64,000 nt of DNA from an uncultured Lachnospiraceae bacterium. Its GTDB lineage: Bacteria; Bacillota; Clostridia; Lachnospirales; Lachnospiraceae. Shown here piece by piece: positions 8,245 through 17,500 of the stretch. A model generated the notes under the pieces. That model ran no database searches and had not been told where the DNA came from. It saw only the letters and a list, made by a program, of their open reading frames with translations. The translations under genes were made by a program, and so were the position numbers. Positions within the stretch are counted from its first letter, which is position 1. Every line of letters begins with the position of its first letter. The DNA lies in the NCBI GenBank assembly GCA_910587715.1, contig CAJUMV010000014.1, positions 19,931-83,930 on the forward strand, read 5' to 3'.

Positions 8245-8982
8245 TTACTCCAAATGGTACATCAGCCACGACAGTACCGCAAGACCCGCCGTTTCGGTGC
8301 GCAGGATTCTTTTTCCTAACGTAATCGCCTCGATGCCTGCCGCAAGCGCTTCCGCCACCTCGCTTTCCTCGAAGCCGCCCTCCGGTCCGATAAAGACCGC
8401 CACGCTCTCGCCGGGCTGTATCTCCTCAATCACCCTTTTCGTATGTGCCATGTCCTCCGCCAGCTCATAGGGAATCAGCTTTACATCCAGCTCCTGCGCG
8501 TAAGCCACTGCCTGCTTCATGCTCATGGGCTCTCTCACCACGGGGATCATCCCTCTTTTGCACTGTTTTGCCGCCGCCTCCGCAATGCCCTGCCAGCGGT
8601 TTACCTTCGCCTGCGCCTTTTTCTCGTCCAGCTTCACCACACAGCGCTTTACCGCCGTCGGAATAATCTCAAACACGCCAAGCTCCACGGCTTTCTGCAC
8701 AATGAGCTCCATTTTGTCCGCCTTGGGAATCCCCTGAAATAAATAAATTTTAGAGGGCAGTTCCACACCCTCTTCCCTGACAAAACGCAGTGAACAGATA
8801 ACCTGCTCCTGCGTAAATTCCTCAATGCCGCAGCGGTATTCCTTTCCGTCCACACCGTTTTTAACCGCAATCTCCTCGCCGGGCTTCAACCGCAGGACAT
8901 TTTTTATATGATTGACGTCGCCGCCTGTAATAATCACTTTTTTATCCTGAATCTGTGAAGGTTCCACAAAAAACTGATACAC
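8245..8982 (-). CDS. rsmE: 16S rRNA m3U1498 methyltransferase RsmE
   Basis: SPOUT-class methyltransferase for 16S rRNA U1498. The N-terminal PUA-like part (G-G-D-V-N-H-I-K-N-V-L-R) and the C-terminal trefoil-knot motif F-I-G-P-E-G-G-F near residue 200 identify it. The start is taken as GTG at 8982, giving the family-typical opening (V/M)-Y-Q-F-F-V-E, with GGAG about nine bases upstream. It lies downstream of prmA and the VanZ-like gene, so two ribosome methyltransferases share one gene run. Confidence 0.93.
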   Translation of the reverse strand: MYQFFVEPSQIQDKKVIITGGDVNHIKNVLRLKPGEEIAVKNGVDGKEYRCGIEEFTQEQVICSLRFVREEGVELPSKIYLFQGIPKADKMELIVQKAVELGVFEIIPTAVKRCVVKLDEKKAQAKVNRWQGIAEAAAKQCKRGMIPVVREPMSMKQAVAYAQELDVKLIPYELAEDMAHTKRVIEEIQPGESVAVFIGPEGGFEESEVAEALAAGIEAITLGKRILRTETAGLAVLSWLMYHLE

Positions 8983-8999
8983 GTTCCAATCTCCATTCT

Positions 9000-9542
9000 T
9001 CAATCCTGCTTCTTCTGTGCACGAAGCTCCCGTTTCAATCTGCGCGCCCGCACACGCTTCACAAGCCGCACCAGCAAAGCGAACACGACCACCCCCACAA
9101 GGGCGCCCGCGCAGTCAATGCACACATCGGAAAAACGACCCGCACGACCCGGCACGAAGAGCTGATGAATTTCATCCGTGGCGGCATAGACCGTGGTTGC
9201 ACCGACGGCAGTTCCTCCTCTTCGCAGGAAACCCATTTCCCACTGCCCAATCCATATGTAAAGCAGCACCGACATAGTACCGAACTCCGCCATATGGGCT
9301 ACCTTCCTGATAAATCCCTCTATCGCATCCGAGATTTCCTTCACCCGCGCATCACTCAAATCCCAATGAAAAAAAGTTCTGGTGGAGCTTACCATATGGT
9401 AGGTGAAACTCGCGCTCACCGCGCCGGACTCTTCTTTCGGCTGGGCGGAGAATGCAAAAATAACGCACATCAGCACAATCGCCAACACACCCGCCAGATT
9501 TCTAAGCAGCACCATTCCGAATTTTTCTTCCGATTTTTTCAT
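9000..9542 (-). CDS. VanZ family membrane protein
   Basis: About 180 residues with four predicted membrane segments and VanZ family signatures (K-V-A-H-M-A-E-F-G, then T-D-E-I-H-Q-L-F-V-P-G-R-A-G-R-F-S-D-V and D-C-A-G). VanZ itself lowers teicoplanin susceptibility in enterococci, but most chromosomal homologues have unknown roles, and no other glycopeptide-resistance gene is nearby. The ATG at 9542 is preceded by GGGGCGG; a start at 9557 is possible. It is packed between prmA and rsmE. Confidence 0.85.
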   Translation of the reverse strand: MKKSEEKFGMVLLRNLAGVLAIVLMCVIFAFSAQPKEESGAVSASFTYHMVSSTRTFFHWDLSDARVKEISDAIEGFIRKVAHMAEFGTMSVLLYIWIGQWEMGFLRRGGTAVGATTVYAATDEIHQLFVPGRAGRFSDVCIDCAGALVGVVVFALLVRLVKRVRARRLKRELRAQKKQD

Positions 9543-9573
9543 ATCCGCCCCATTCATAACGCATGTTATTATT

Positions 9574-10623
9574 TTATGACACCTCTGCAGCTTCCTGCTT
9601 TTCGTGATGCCCTCCCACGCGTACAACCTTCCGCGCCGTCACAGAACGCCACTCGCCAAGCGCATTCACTTCCAAAACCGTAAGCCCCGCTGCCTCACAG
9701 GCCCTCGTCACAAGCCCTTCCTTGCCCTCGATAATACCCGAAGTGATATAGATGCCGCCCGGCTTCAGGCACGGCACGATGACCGGCGTCAGCGGCACAA
9801 GCACATCCGCCAGAATATTCGCCACCACAATATCATAACACCCGTTACCGACTTTGTCCTGCACTTCCTTTTCTGTGATGATATTGCCGATCAACAGTTC
9901 AAAATCCCCGGACAGTATGTCATTGGCTTCCTTATTCTGCGCCACCGCTTCCACCGCGCAGGGGTCCAGATCCGTGCCCACGGCATGTTTCGCGCCATAC
10001 ATGAGCGCAATGATCGAGAGAATGCCGCTGCCCGTCCCCACGTCCAGAAGTTCCGTCTCGGGCGTCACATATTTTTTAATCTGCCCGATACAGAGCCTTG
10101 TAGTCTCATGCATACCCGTGCCAAAGGCTGTACCAGGGTCAATGTGCAGAATTTTCTTATCCCGGTCCTCCGCTTTCACTTCTTCCCACGAAGGAATCAC
10201 AAGAAGGTCGTCTATGTAGAACTGGTGAAAATACTGTTTCCAGTTATTGATCCAGTCGATATCCTCGGTCTCGGACACCGTAACCGTTCCTTCGCCGATT
10301 TCCATAAACAGACGGACCTCCGCCAAAGCCTCCTCAATTTTCGCGAGAACGCCCTCTCTACTCGTGCTCCCTCCTTCGGCAGCCTCTTCACCCAGACTGA
10401 GAGAACCATCCTCCCCCTCCTCCACAAAGAAACTAAGGTAGGCAACACCGTCGTCCGCTTCTGTTTCCGGCAGGATATCCACAAACATCTGCTCCTTTTC
10501 CAACGGCGAAAGGGGCACTTTATCCTCGATCTGCGCCCCCTCAAGACCCCTGTCGTAGAGCTCGCTGATAATGATATCCTCCGCCTCCACGACTGTCTTT
10601 ATTCTAAATTTCATCCATTTCAT
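9574..10623 (-). CDS. prmA: Ribosomal protein L11 methyltransferase PrmA
   Basis: SAM-dependent enzyme that trimethylates ribosomal protein L11. It has an N-terminal substrate-binding ferredoxin-like domain, then the Rossmann methyltransferase core with L-L-D-V-G-T-G-S-G-I-L-S and the catalytic-loop-type V-V-A-N-I-L-A-D. At 349 residues it is a little longer than many PrmA, owing to an acidic insert near residues 60-95 (GEEAAEGGSTSRE). The start at 10623 begins the conserved W-M-K-F-R-I-K-T strand; a longer frame overlaps telA. Confidence 0.92.
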   Translation of the reverse strand: MKWMKFRIKTVVEAEDIIISELYDRGLEGAQIEDKVPLSPLEKEQMFVDILPETEADDGVAYLSFFVEEGEDGSLSLGEEAAEGGSTSREGVLAKIEEALAEVRLFMEIGEGTVTVSETEDIDWINNWKQYFHQFYIDDLLVIPSWEEVKAEDRDKKILHIDPGTAFGTGMHETTRLCIGQIKKYVTPETELLDVGTGSGILSIIALMYGAKHAVGTDLDPCAVEAVAQNKEANDILSGDFELLIGNIITEKEVQDKVGNGCYDIVVANILADVLVPLTPVIVPCLKPGGIYITSGIIEGKEGLVTRACEAAGLTVLEVNALGEWRSVTARKVVRVGGHHEKQEAAEVS

Positions 10624-10690
10624 ATCTGCATTTCGCCTTTTCCATCCAAAATCGCTCCGCTCCCCCTCCGGCGGACCGCTCTTACCTCTG

Positions 10691-11845
10691 TTACTTCCTC
10701 TCACTGAGTTCCAACAATTTTGTCTTTAACTCGTTCTCCATTACGCGCATCTCTTCCTCCGCGACTCTTCTCTTTTCCCTGCCGTCCGCCTGAATCTTCA
10801 TCACCTCATCCAGTGTGGAAATCAGATTCGCGTTAGTGCTCTTTAACGTCTCCATGTCAATAATGCCGCGCTCCGACTCCTTCGCGCTCTCAATGGCGGA
10901 AATCTTGAGCACCTCGGCATTCTTTTTCAGAAGCTCGTTCGTCATGTCGGACACTTCCCTCTGCGCCCGTGCCGCCTGCTCCGCATGGGTTACGCCCAGT
11001 GCAAGCACCATCTGGCTCTTCCAGAGGGGAATCGTATTCACGATGGTTGACTGGATTTTCTCCACCATCATCGTGTCGCTGCTCTGTACCAGCCTAATCT
11101 GCGGCGCCGTCTGAATCGACACCATTCTGGTCAGCTCCAGATCGTGCAGTTTTTTCTCAAAACGATCGCAGAGCGCTTCCAAATCCCTTGCCGCCTGCGC
11201 ATCCTCCGGCAATCCGCTCGCCTTCGCCTTTTCTAAAAGCTGCGGCAGCTCCGTCTCCCTCGTCTCGGCGAGCTTCTTCTTGCCCGCCAGTATGTACATG
11301 GAAAGCTCTTTAAAATAAGTCAGATTCAGCTCGTACATCTTATCCAGAATGGAAATATCCTTGAGAAGCTGTACCTGGTTGTCCTCCAACGCCTCACAAA
11401 TCTTATTGACGTTCGTCTCCGCCTTCGAATATTTTGCTTTCATGGTCTCCAGCTTCTGCGCAGGCTTTTTAAAGATACCGAGGAACCCCTTCTCCTCCTC
11501 GTCAAAACCCTTAAGCTGCGTCACCACATCGGAAAGCATATCCCCGACCTCGCCCAGGTCTTTCGTCTTTACATTTTCAAGCGCACTGCCGGAAAAATCC
11601 GCCATTTTTTTCTGTGTGCCTACACCGTACTGTAAAATCGCCGTGGAATTATGCAGGTCAATCTGTTTCGCGAACTCGTCCACCTGCCGTCTCTCCTCGT
11701 CGCTTAAGACCGAATCGTCTAAATCGTCCTTAAGCTCCTTTGCCTGCGGAATTTCCGCCAGAGGCTGCTTGTCCTTCACCGCATCTTCCACCTCGCCAAA
11801 CACCAGAGTCGGCGCCTGCTGTTCCATTACATCAATTTCGTTCAT
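10691..11845 (-). CDS. TelA-like toxic anion resistance family protein
   Basis: A 384-residue soluble, largely helical coiled-coil protein of the TelA/YaaN family. Members are named for tellurite resistance but are also linked to envelope stress and antimicrobial tolerance; the biochemical role is unclear. Family markers include Q-Y-G-V-G-T-Q-K-K-M-A-D-F-S near residue 73 and L-W-K-S-Q-M-V-L-A-L near residue 274. It follows xpaC by 9 nt, the same pairing as xpaC-yaaN in Bacillus subtilis. Confidence 0.9.
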   Translation of the reverse strand: MNEIDVMEQQAPTLVFGEVEDAVKDKQPLAEIPQAKELKDDLDDSVLSDEERRQVDEFAKQIDLHNSTAILQYGVGTQKKMADFSGSALENVKTKDLGEVGDMLSDVVTQLKGFDEEEKGFLGIFKKPAQKLETMKAKYSKAETNVNKICEALEDNQVQLLKDISILDKMYELNLTYFKELSMYILAGKKKLAETRETELPQLLEKAKASGLPEDAQAARDLEALCDRFEKKLHDLELTRMVSIQTAPQIRLVQSSDTMMVEKIQSTIVNTIPLWKSQMVLALGVTHAEQAARAQREVSDMTNELLKKNAEVLKISAIESAKESERGIIDMETLKSTNANLISTLDEVMKIQADGREKRRVAEEEMRVMENELKTKLLELSERK

Positions 11846-11854
11846 AACTACCTC

Positions 11855-13180
11855 CTATAGATATCCGTCTTGCTTCAGTATCGTATGTAACGCCGAGATA
11901 TCCGACTGGATATCCCACGCCTTTTCCCGGAAAAGCTCATCCAAAAACTTTTCAAACGCTTCGTTGATATTATCCACCGCCGTCTCAATTTCCCGCTTCG
12001 TCTGTTCGATATTGGATAAGTCAAGCTGCTGGCTGTCCAAATCGCGGTACGCTTCCAGAAGCTTTTTCGTGGTGGGCAGATAAAAGCTCAGCATCTTCCG
12101 AAGCTCCGGCGCAAGCTCCGGCTCCTTCTCCACCTGATCGAAAATCCGCGTGACCAGAAGCTCCAGACGGTCCAGCTTATCTGACATTTCCTCGCCGGGA
12201 ATCTCGTCATTGCACTGCCTAATCAGGCGCACGTAATTTTTTCCTTCCTCGATCACTTCCGCCGCCTCGCCCAGACGCTCCCTCTCCTGCTTCTTACGCT
12301 CGTCCGCCAGCTTTTCAATCTCCAGCTTTTTCTGCTCTTCCTCATAATTTTTCTGGGTAAGCATGTACTGGTCGTACATCTCGTCGCTGGCAATCAGGCA
12401 GGTCTGCTTCTGATCCAGATGCGCCTGTTTGAACATGCCGAGGTGAATCATCTGCCGTAAGTCCTTTACGATGAAGCGTTCGCTTTTTCCCGTCCGCTGC
12501 GCCATCTCCTGAATGGAGCAATACAGCTTATCCTTCACCATGCCGACATATCGCTTATAGCGTTTCGCCCGTCCCGTCAATCTCGCCCCGTGACAGCCGA
12601 GCCACAGCCCTGCCGCGGTAAATATCCCCGATATAACCACCGGAACCACAGCCCCGGAAGCCGAATGAATAACCAATTCCCCCACGGAACCAAGAAGTGC
12701 AAGCGCAGATATGCCCATCACACCATATCCCGCTCCCATGCACACCACGCCGGACACCGTGCCTTTAGGCGTACTCTGGAACAGTCTGGTATCGGGGCGG
12801 GCATTGGGTCGTCGGTACTGCGGCAGATTTGCATATGGACTTACGGGTGCATGTCCTGCGCCCCAGCCTCCGTTTCCGCCGAAGCCCCCGGCACCGCCAG
12901 AGCCCCCATTCCCGCCAATACCTCCCGCCGCATGACCGATACTTTCGCCTACCGTCTCCACCGCGCGCCCTATGCCGTTTCCCACGTCGTTGACCGCCCT
13001 GTTCACGCTCTCGCCAACCGTTCCCACAGTGCGCCCCACTTCCCGCATGGTGCGGTTTATGGTTTCATTCACCGTGTCGCCGATGTTCTTTCCCAGATTC
13101 GTAAAATCGCCCGTGTCCACCGCCTGCTGTACCTGGTTATGGATATCTTCTCCGGCGCGATACCACTCATTCCTGTCCAT
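11855..13180 (-). CDS. XpaC-like protein (5-bromo-4-chloroindolyl phosphate hydrolysis family)
   Basis: About 441 residues: an amphipathic N-terminal region with repeating V-G-x-(T/S)-V-(G/N) helices, a Gly/Asn-rich linker (GGNGGSGGAGGFGG), two membrane segments near residues 165-215, and a long helical cytoplasmic C-terminal part typical of the XpaC family. True function is unknown despite the family name. It overlaps the DUF3048 gene by 14 nt and leads into telA, so the two are probably co-expressed. The start is uncertain; ATG at 13180 and 13198 are both possible, and the longer upstream frame lies inside DUF3048. Confidence 0.8.
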   Translation of the reverse strand: MDRNEWYRAGEDIHNQVQQAVDTGDFTNLGKNIGDTVNETINRTMREVGRTVGTVGESVNRAVNDVGNGIGRAVETVGESIGHAAGGIGGNGGSGGAGGFGGNGGWGAGHAPVSPYANLPQYRRPNARPDTRLFQSTPKGTVSGVVCMGAGYGVMGISALALLGSVGELVIHSASGAVVPVVISGIFTAAGLWLGCHGARLTGRAKRYKRYVGMVKDKLYCSIQEMAQRTGKSERFIVKDLRQMIHLGMFKQAHLDQKQTCLIASDEMYDQYMLTQKNYEEEQKKLEIEKLADERKKQERERLGEAAEVIEEGKNYVRLIRQCNDEIPGEEMSDKLDRLELLVTRIFDQVEKEPELAPELRKMLSFYLPTTKKLLEAYRDLDSQQLDLSNIEQTKREIETAVDNINEAFEKFLDELFREKAWDIQSDISALHTILKQDGYL

Positions 13181-14372
13181 ACTCCACGAACTCTCCATAC
13201 TCATCCCAGATATTGCATATCCAGGTGCTTCCCTGATTAAAGACAATCTCCTCTCCCGCTTCGTCATAGAACTTCGCAGGCGTAAAATCTCCGTCAAGAC
13301 GTTTCCATGTGCCCTTTATCACCTTGCCGTTCGTAAAGACAATGGCATCGCCCTCACCGTGTACACCGAAAGCCAGATAATCATGGTCATCCCTCACCTC
13401 TCCGTGACAGTACTGGAACGCCACGTTGCTGACCGTGAGCTGCTCGCCCGTAAGCTCGTCAATCTGCTTCTTGCCGTCCTGATAGCGGTAATAAAGCCCG
13501 TCATTCTCATGGTACTCAAAATAAGGGTGGTACGCACCGTACCCGCCGGAATTGCTGGCGGACTTTCCGCCCGGATAAATATAGGACGCCTCCTCATTTT
13601 CCGTATACTCCGCTCTCACATCATCCGCGGCAAACAGGAAGGGCGGCACATATGCATCATCATAATTCCAGTCATAGCCAAGCCTGTCCACTGCCTTGAA
13701 CAGACCGTCAATAAAGAGATATCCTGTAAATTCCGTCGCGTAGCCGGGGCGCTTATGTCTGCCGTAGGCTTCGTCCGCCGGATTGTGAATCCCTACCACT
13801 GCCGCGCTGACATTGTAATAGTTCGGACGGTTGATAAGCTCCTCTACATAAGGCACCGCCAATCCCCAGTTACAATAAATCGCTTCATATCCCATCGCCT
13901 GATAGACATAGTAATCACGGCTTGAACGGACAGGACCGATGCGGTCCAGATCGTCAAAATTTTCAAACACGCCCATCAGACGGGTAATACGTCCTTCCAC
14001 CGGCGCCTCGTAAATAATACCCGCACGGGAAAGCCCGTACTGCGGCAGCGCCGGCGCATTGTTCGGTATCATCACGGCAATGGGTCTTCTCTTCGCCTGA
14101 CTGACATCCGTCCACTGACCGGTCAGATAACTCTGTATCTTACCGTCCTTTTCCACCCGCTCAGCAATCACAAGCGACTCCGGCTCTTCCTCTTCCGGCT
14201 CCTCCTCCACAACGGGTTCTTCCTGCTCCTCCGGCTCAATCGGCTCGATCTCCAGCTTCGGCGGCTCCGGCTCTTCCTGCTCCTCCTGCGCTTTCGCGCA
14301 GCCCGCCAGAAACAACGTCAATATACAAATCAAAAGGATTCTCTTACTTATTCTCTTTTTTGTACTTTTCAT
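13167..14372 (-). CDS. DUF3048 lipoprotein (YerB-like)
   Basis: A 401-residue secreted lipoprotein: charged N-terminus, hydrophobic segment, lipobox L-A-G-C at about residue 25, a Pro/Glu-rich linker (residues 28-68), then DUF3048 in two parts (R-P-I-A-V-M-I-P-N-N-A-P near residue 97 and a C-terminal half from about 260). Function is unknown. It is first in the run leading to xpaC-telA-prmA-vanZ-rsmE-nifS-thiI. Confidence 0.88.
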   Translation of the reverse strand: MKSTKKRISKRILLICILTLFLAGCAKAQEEQEEPEPPKLEIEPIEPEEQEEPVVEEEPEEEEPESLVIAERVEKDGKIQSYLTGQWTDVSQAKRRPIAVMIPNNAPALPQYGLSRAGIIYEAPVEGRITRLMGVFENFDDLDRIGPVRSSRDYYVYQAMGYEAIYCNWGLAVPYVEELINRPNYYNVSAAVVGIHNPADEAYGRHKRPGYATEFTGYLFIDGLFKAVDRLGYDWNYDDAYVPPFLFAADDVRAEYTENEEASYIYPGGKSASNSGGYGAYHPYFEYHENDGLYYRYQDGKKQIDELTGEQLTVSNVAFQYCHGEVRDDHDYLAFGVHGEGDAIVFTNGKVIKGTWKRLDGDFTPAKFYDEAGEEIVFNQGSTWICNIWDEYGEFVEYGQE

Positions 14373-14465
14373 ATCTTTTTGTATACCTCACTTATCCTTT
14401 TCTCATGGTCAGTATCTGTTGCTGCTGCTATTTTATACTACCATAAAAACACAAGAAATGCGAAG

Positions 14466-14511
14466 GAAAAATAAAAAACCTGCCTCCACCGATAAGTTCC
14501 ATGAAGGCAGG
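14466..14511 (-). terminator. Terminator of the transglutaminase-thioredoxin surface gene
   Basis: On the minus strand, arms CCTGCCT and AGGCAGG enclose a 19-base loop and are followed by TTTTTTATTTTT. It lies about 25-70 bases after the stop of the large gene. Confidence 0.7.
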
Positions 14512-14534
14512 ATTAAATAGCAATCGTTTTTTAA

Positions 14535-17500
14535 TTAATATGCTATCGTCTTTCTCACAATCTCAAATTTCACCGTCACGCTTCCGCCATACTCCGGTGC
14601 CATCCCGGTAATTGTCACGCTGCCCTTATTCTTTCCGGACTTATTATTTGCGCCGTAAGATACGGTATAATCTTTTCCCGCCGCAAGCGTCTTTCCGCTG
14701 ACAGCTTCCTGAACCGTCACCGCAGGCGTCACCTGGCTTCCCGTGTAGACGCTCTCCGCCACCATTATCTGTAAATCTTTCTTTACCAGCTTCGTCTGAT
14801 AAATCGGCAGCGGCACGACAATCTCCCCGTCCGCCTCATAGCTGCTGTCCGCCTTCGCCGTAATGACGGCTCTGGGCATCAGCTCCTGCAGCTTTTGTAC
14901 GGCATCGGAGTTCGTCTCGCCGTCTGCGGCATTTTCCGCAGAATTAGCCATATTCCGATACGTCTCCAGATACGCTTCATAATCCGCCTGTGTATTGCAC
15001 AGATATTGTATTTCATAATCCTTATCCGCACGCAGCGCAGTCCTGCCGTCCATCAGCTTCACCGCCGGCTTATACGCATAAGACTCCACTTTGTTTGGAT
15101 TATAAATAACAGCCGTTCTTTTAATCTGGATGCTGCCATCTTCAACAGCACGCTTCAGACCGCTTTTCGTAATCTGGAACGTCACGTCAAACTTACCGGC
15201 ATAATTGCCCTTCCCCTGCACCGTAACCGTGGGCGGCTTCTCTGCAGAAACCTCCGCCACTGCCTTATTATTCTTATATTTGAGTGTGTAGTCTTTGCCG
15301 TATTGCAGGACAAACCCTGCCGCATTCGTGAGCCGAATCTCTTCCATAGGCTTCACGCCTGCTTTACAGTAAGGAAAACTCATACTGCCCATGGTCGCCG
15401 CGCGTATTACCTGTTCTACATCCGAAATGTCAGCCGCCGCAATCTTAAAGGTTTTCTTAAAGCTGCCGCTGTAGCCTGCCTGTTCCACGCCCTTAAAGGT
15501 CATTGTGGCAGTGCCCTTATTCCGGTTTTTGGTATAGGTTATGGTATAATCCGTTCCGTACTGCAGCGCCTTGGGCTCTTCGTTCTTCACGCTGTAAGTT
15601 AAAGCAACCCCGTTCTGCGTCAATGCCCTGCCCGTGTACACCTTATTTTCCAGACCATCGACCTGAACGTTTCTCGCCGAGAACGCTCTGCCCGTTATGT
15701 TAAAGGTAACCGTCTTCGTTCCGACATACTCCCCGTTTCCGGTGATGATAAGCTCCGCTTTTCCGACCTTATCATTGTTTCGATAACTCACTGTATAGTC
15801 ACGCTGCGGTGTGAGGAATGTTTTTCCGTATTTCACGGTAAATACATCCGGTCCGTTCACCTGATCCGCAGTCAGTTTTACCGCCTCACCCGTAAACGGA
15901 ATTTTCTTCAGGTTTTTGCCCAGCGTGATCGCCGCATTTTTCATCAGATGCGCCTTATCCGTCACGTAGATTGTCCTGCAGATGCTTCCCGTATAATTGC
16001 CGGTTCCCTCCACCGTCAGCAAAAACTCGCCTTCATATTCTTTCGGAATTTCCGCCTTTTCCAGCTCCACATCCCGGGGCAGACTTTTCCCTGATTGATC
16101 GCGGGCATTTTCCGGTGTCAGATGCAGCGTGAAATCCACATCCCGTTTCATGCCCTTGACATATTTGATAGAAGAAAACGGCTTCTGCACCTTTTTCGCC
16201 GTCACAAGCTGATCCGACACTTTCAGCGTGACTCCCGCCGCGGCTTTCTCTGTGCCCTCTCCAATCGACGCACGGAGAATATTAAAGTTCACCTTGACGG
16301 TATCCTTATTTCCATCCTTGATTCTGTCCGTATAATTACCCTTACCGATAATCTCCACATAGGGAAGCGCCGCATTAAAGTTTTCGCCTTCCCCATTTCC
16401 CTGTTTTAGCACGCCATCTATGTTGGCATTGGTATTATTGTAATATTTAATCTGGTAATCTCTGCCGGATTTTAAAAGCACGTCTCCGTCATATACGCTC
16501 ACCGCCGGCTTGCACGCCTTTCCGGTATAAGTAACGTCGGCTATCTCCTGATAAGCGAAACCGCCGTCCGCTTTCCCTTCTTCCAGCCACTTTGCATACA
16601 GCGTCATATCCGCCTGCACGATATCCGCATCGAAATCCCACGCCTTTGTGCATACGGCATCCCGATACCAGCCATCAAAACGATATCCGTCAGCCGTCGG
16701 TTCTTCCGGTTTCTGCGCCGTGTCCCCGACTTTCACGCCAATCTGTGCCGCAGGCGCCTTGCCGTGCCCCTGCACATCAAAAATTACCTTACAGGAAACC
16801 CATTCACTCGCCACCGTTAATTTGCCATTCTCGTATGTAATCGTATAATTGGTTCCCGCGTCAGCTCCGGAAGGTACAATATCATACTGCCCCGCCTTCG
16901 CCGCATCCGCGACAGCACAGGAAAATAGCGGCTTCGTCAAAAGTTCATCTGTCCCCACCAGACCGTTTATCTCATATTCGTACTCGCTGTTTGACGGTAT
17001 CTCTGCGCCGACCAAAATCGTCTTATCCTTTGCCCGAATTGTAATCTGGGCAGGCTGAATTTCAAATGTCTTACTGATACTGCCAAGATAGCAGCCCGTA
17101 CCGGTCACGGTCACCGTCGCCGTTCCCGCGTTTTTGTTATTTTCATAAGACAGCTCGTAATCCTGTCCTTCTTTCAAAAGGATGTCAGATGACAGTACCG
17201 CAACCTTCGGTTCCTGCTCCGTTCCATTGTAAGTAAACTGATTCGTCTTTAATGCGACATCGGTGTTGTTTCCAAAGCTCTCCTGCGCGGTTACCTCCGC
17301 CTCTACATCCAACCCCTGAAATTTCTCTGTGTCGTTCGGTATAAATGCCGCCTGAAAGTTGTAAACGCCCGCTTTATCAAGCGTCCTGTTCTCCTCCCGC
17401 CAGATATACATCCCATGCGGATTTTCCGGAAAACCAATCTCGTGAAGACGCTTTCCGACCGGGACCGTCAGCTTCGGCTCTTCCACAATCAGCGTGTCAA

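Noticed and set aside
9000..9542. Glycopeptide resistance gene (VanZ)
   Set aside because: Only the VanZ family fold is supported. No other van genes are present and the gene sits among ribosome-modification genes.
9604..10707. Long plus-strand open frame (367 codons)
   Set aside because: It is antisense to prmA, which has clear family motifs. The frame is rich in His, Arg and Pro as usual for shadow frames in this genome.
10691..13180. Tellurite-resistance operon
   Set aside because: The telA-xpaC pair is common in Firmicute chromosomes and no other ter genes are nearby.
12972..13925. Plus-strand open frame of 317 codons
   Set aside because: Shadow of the xpaC and DUF3048 genes on the other strand.
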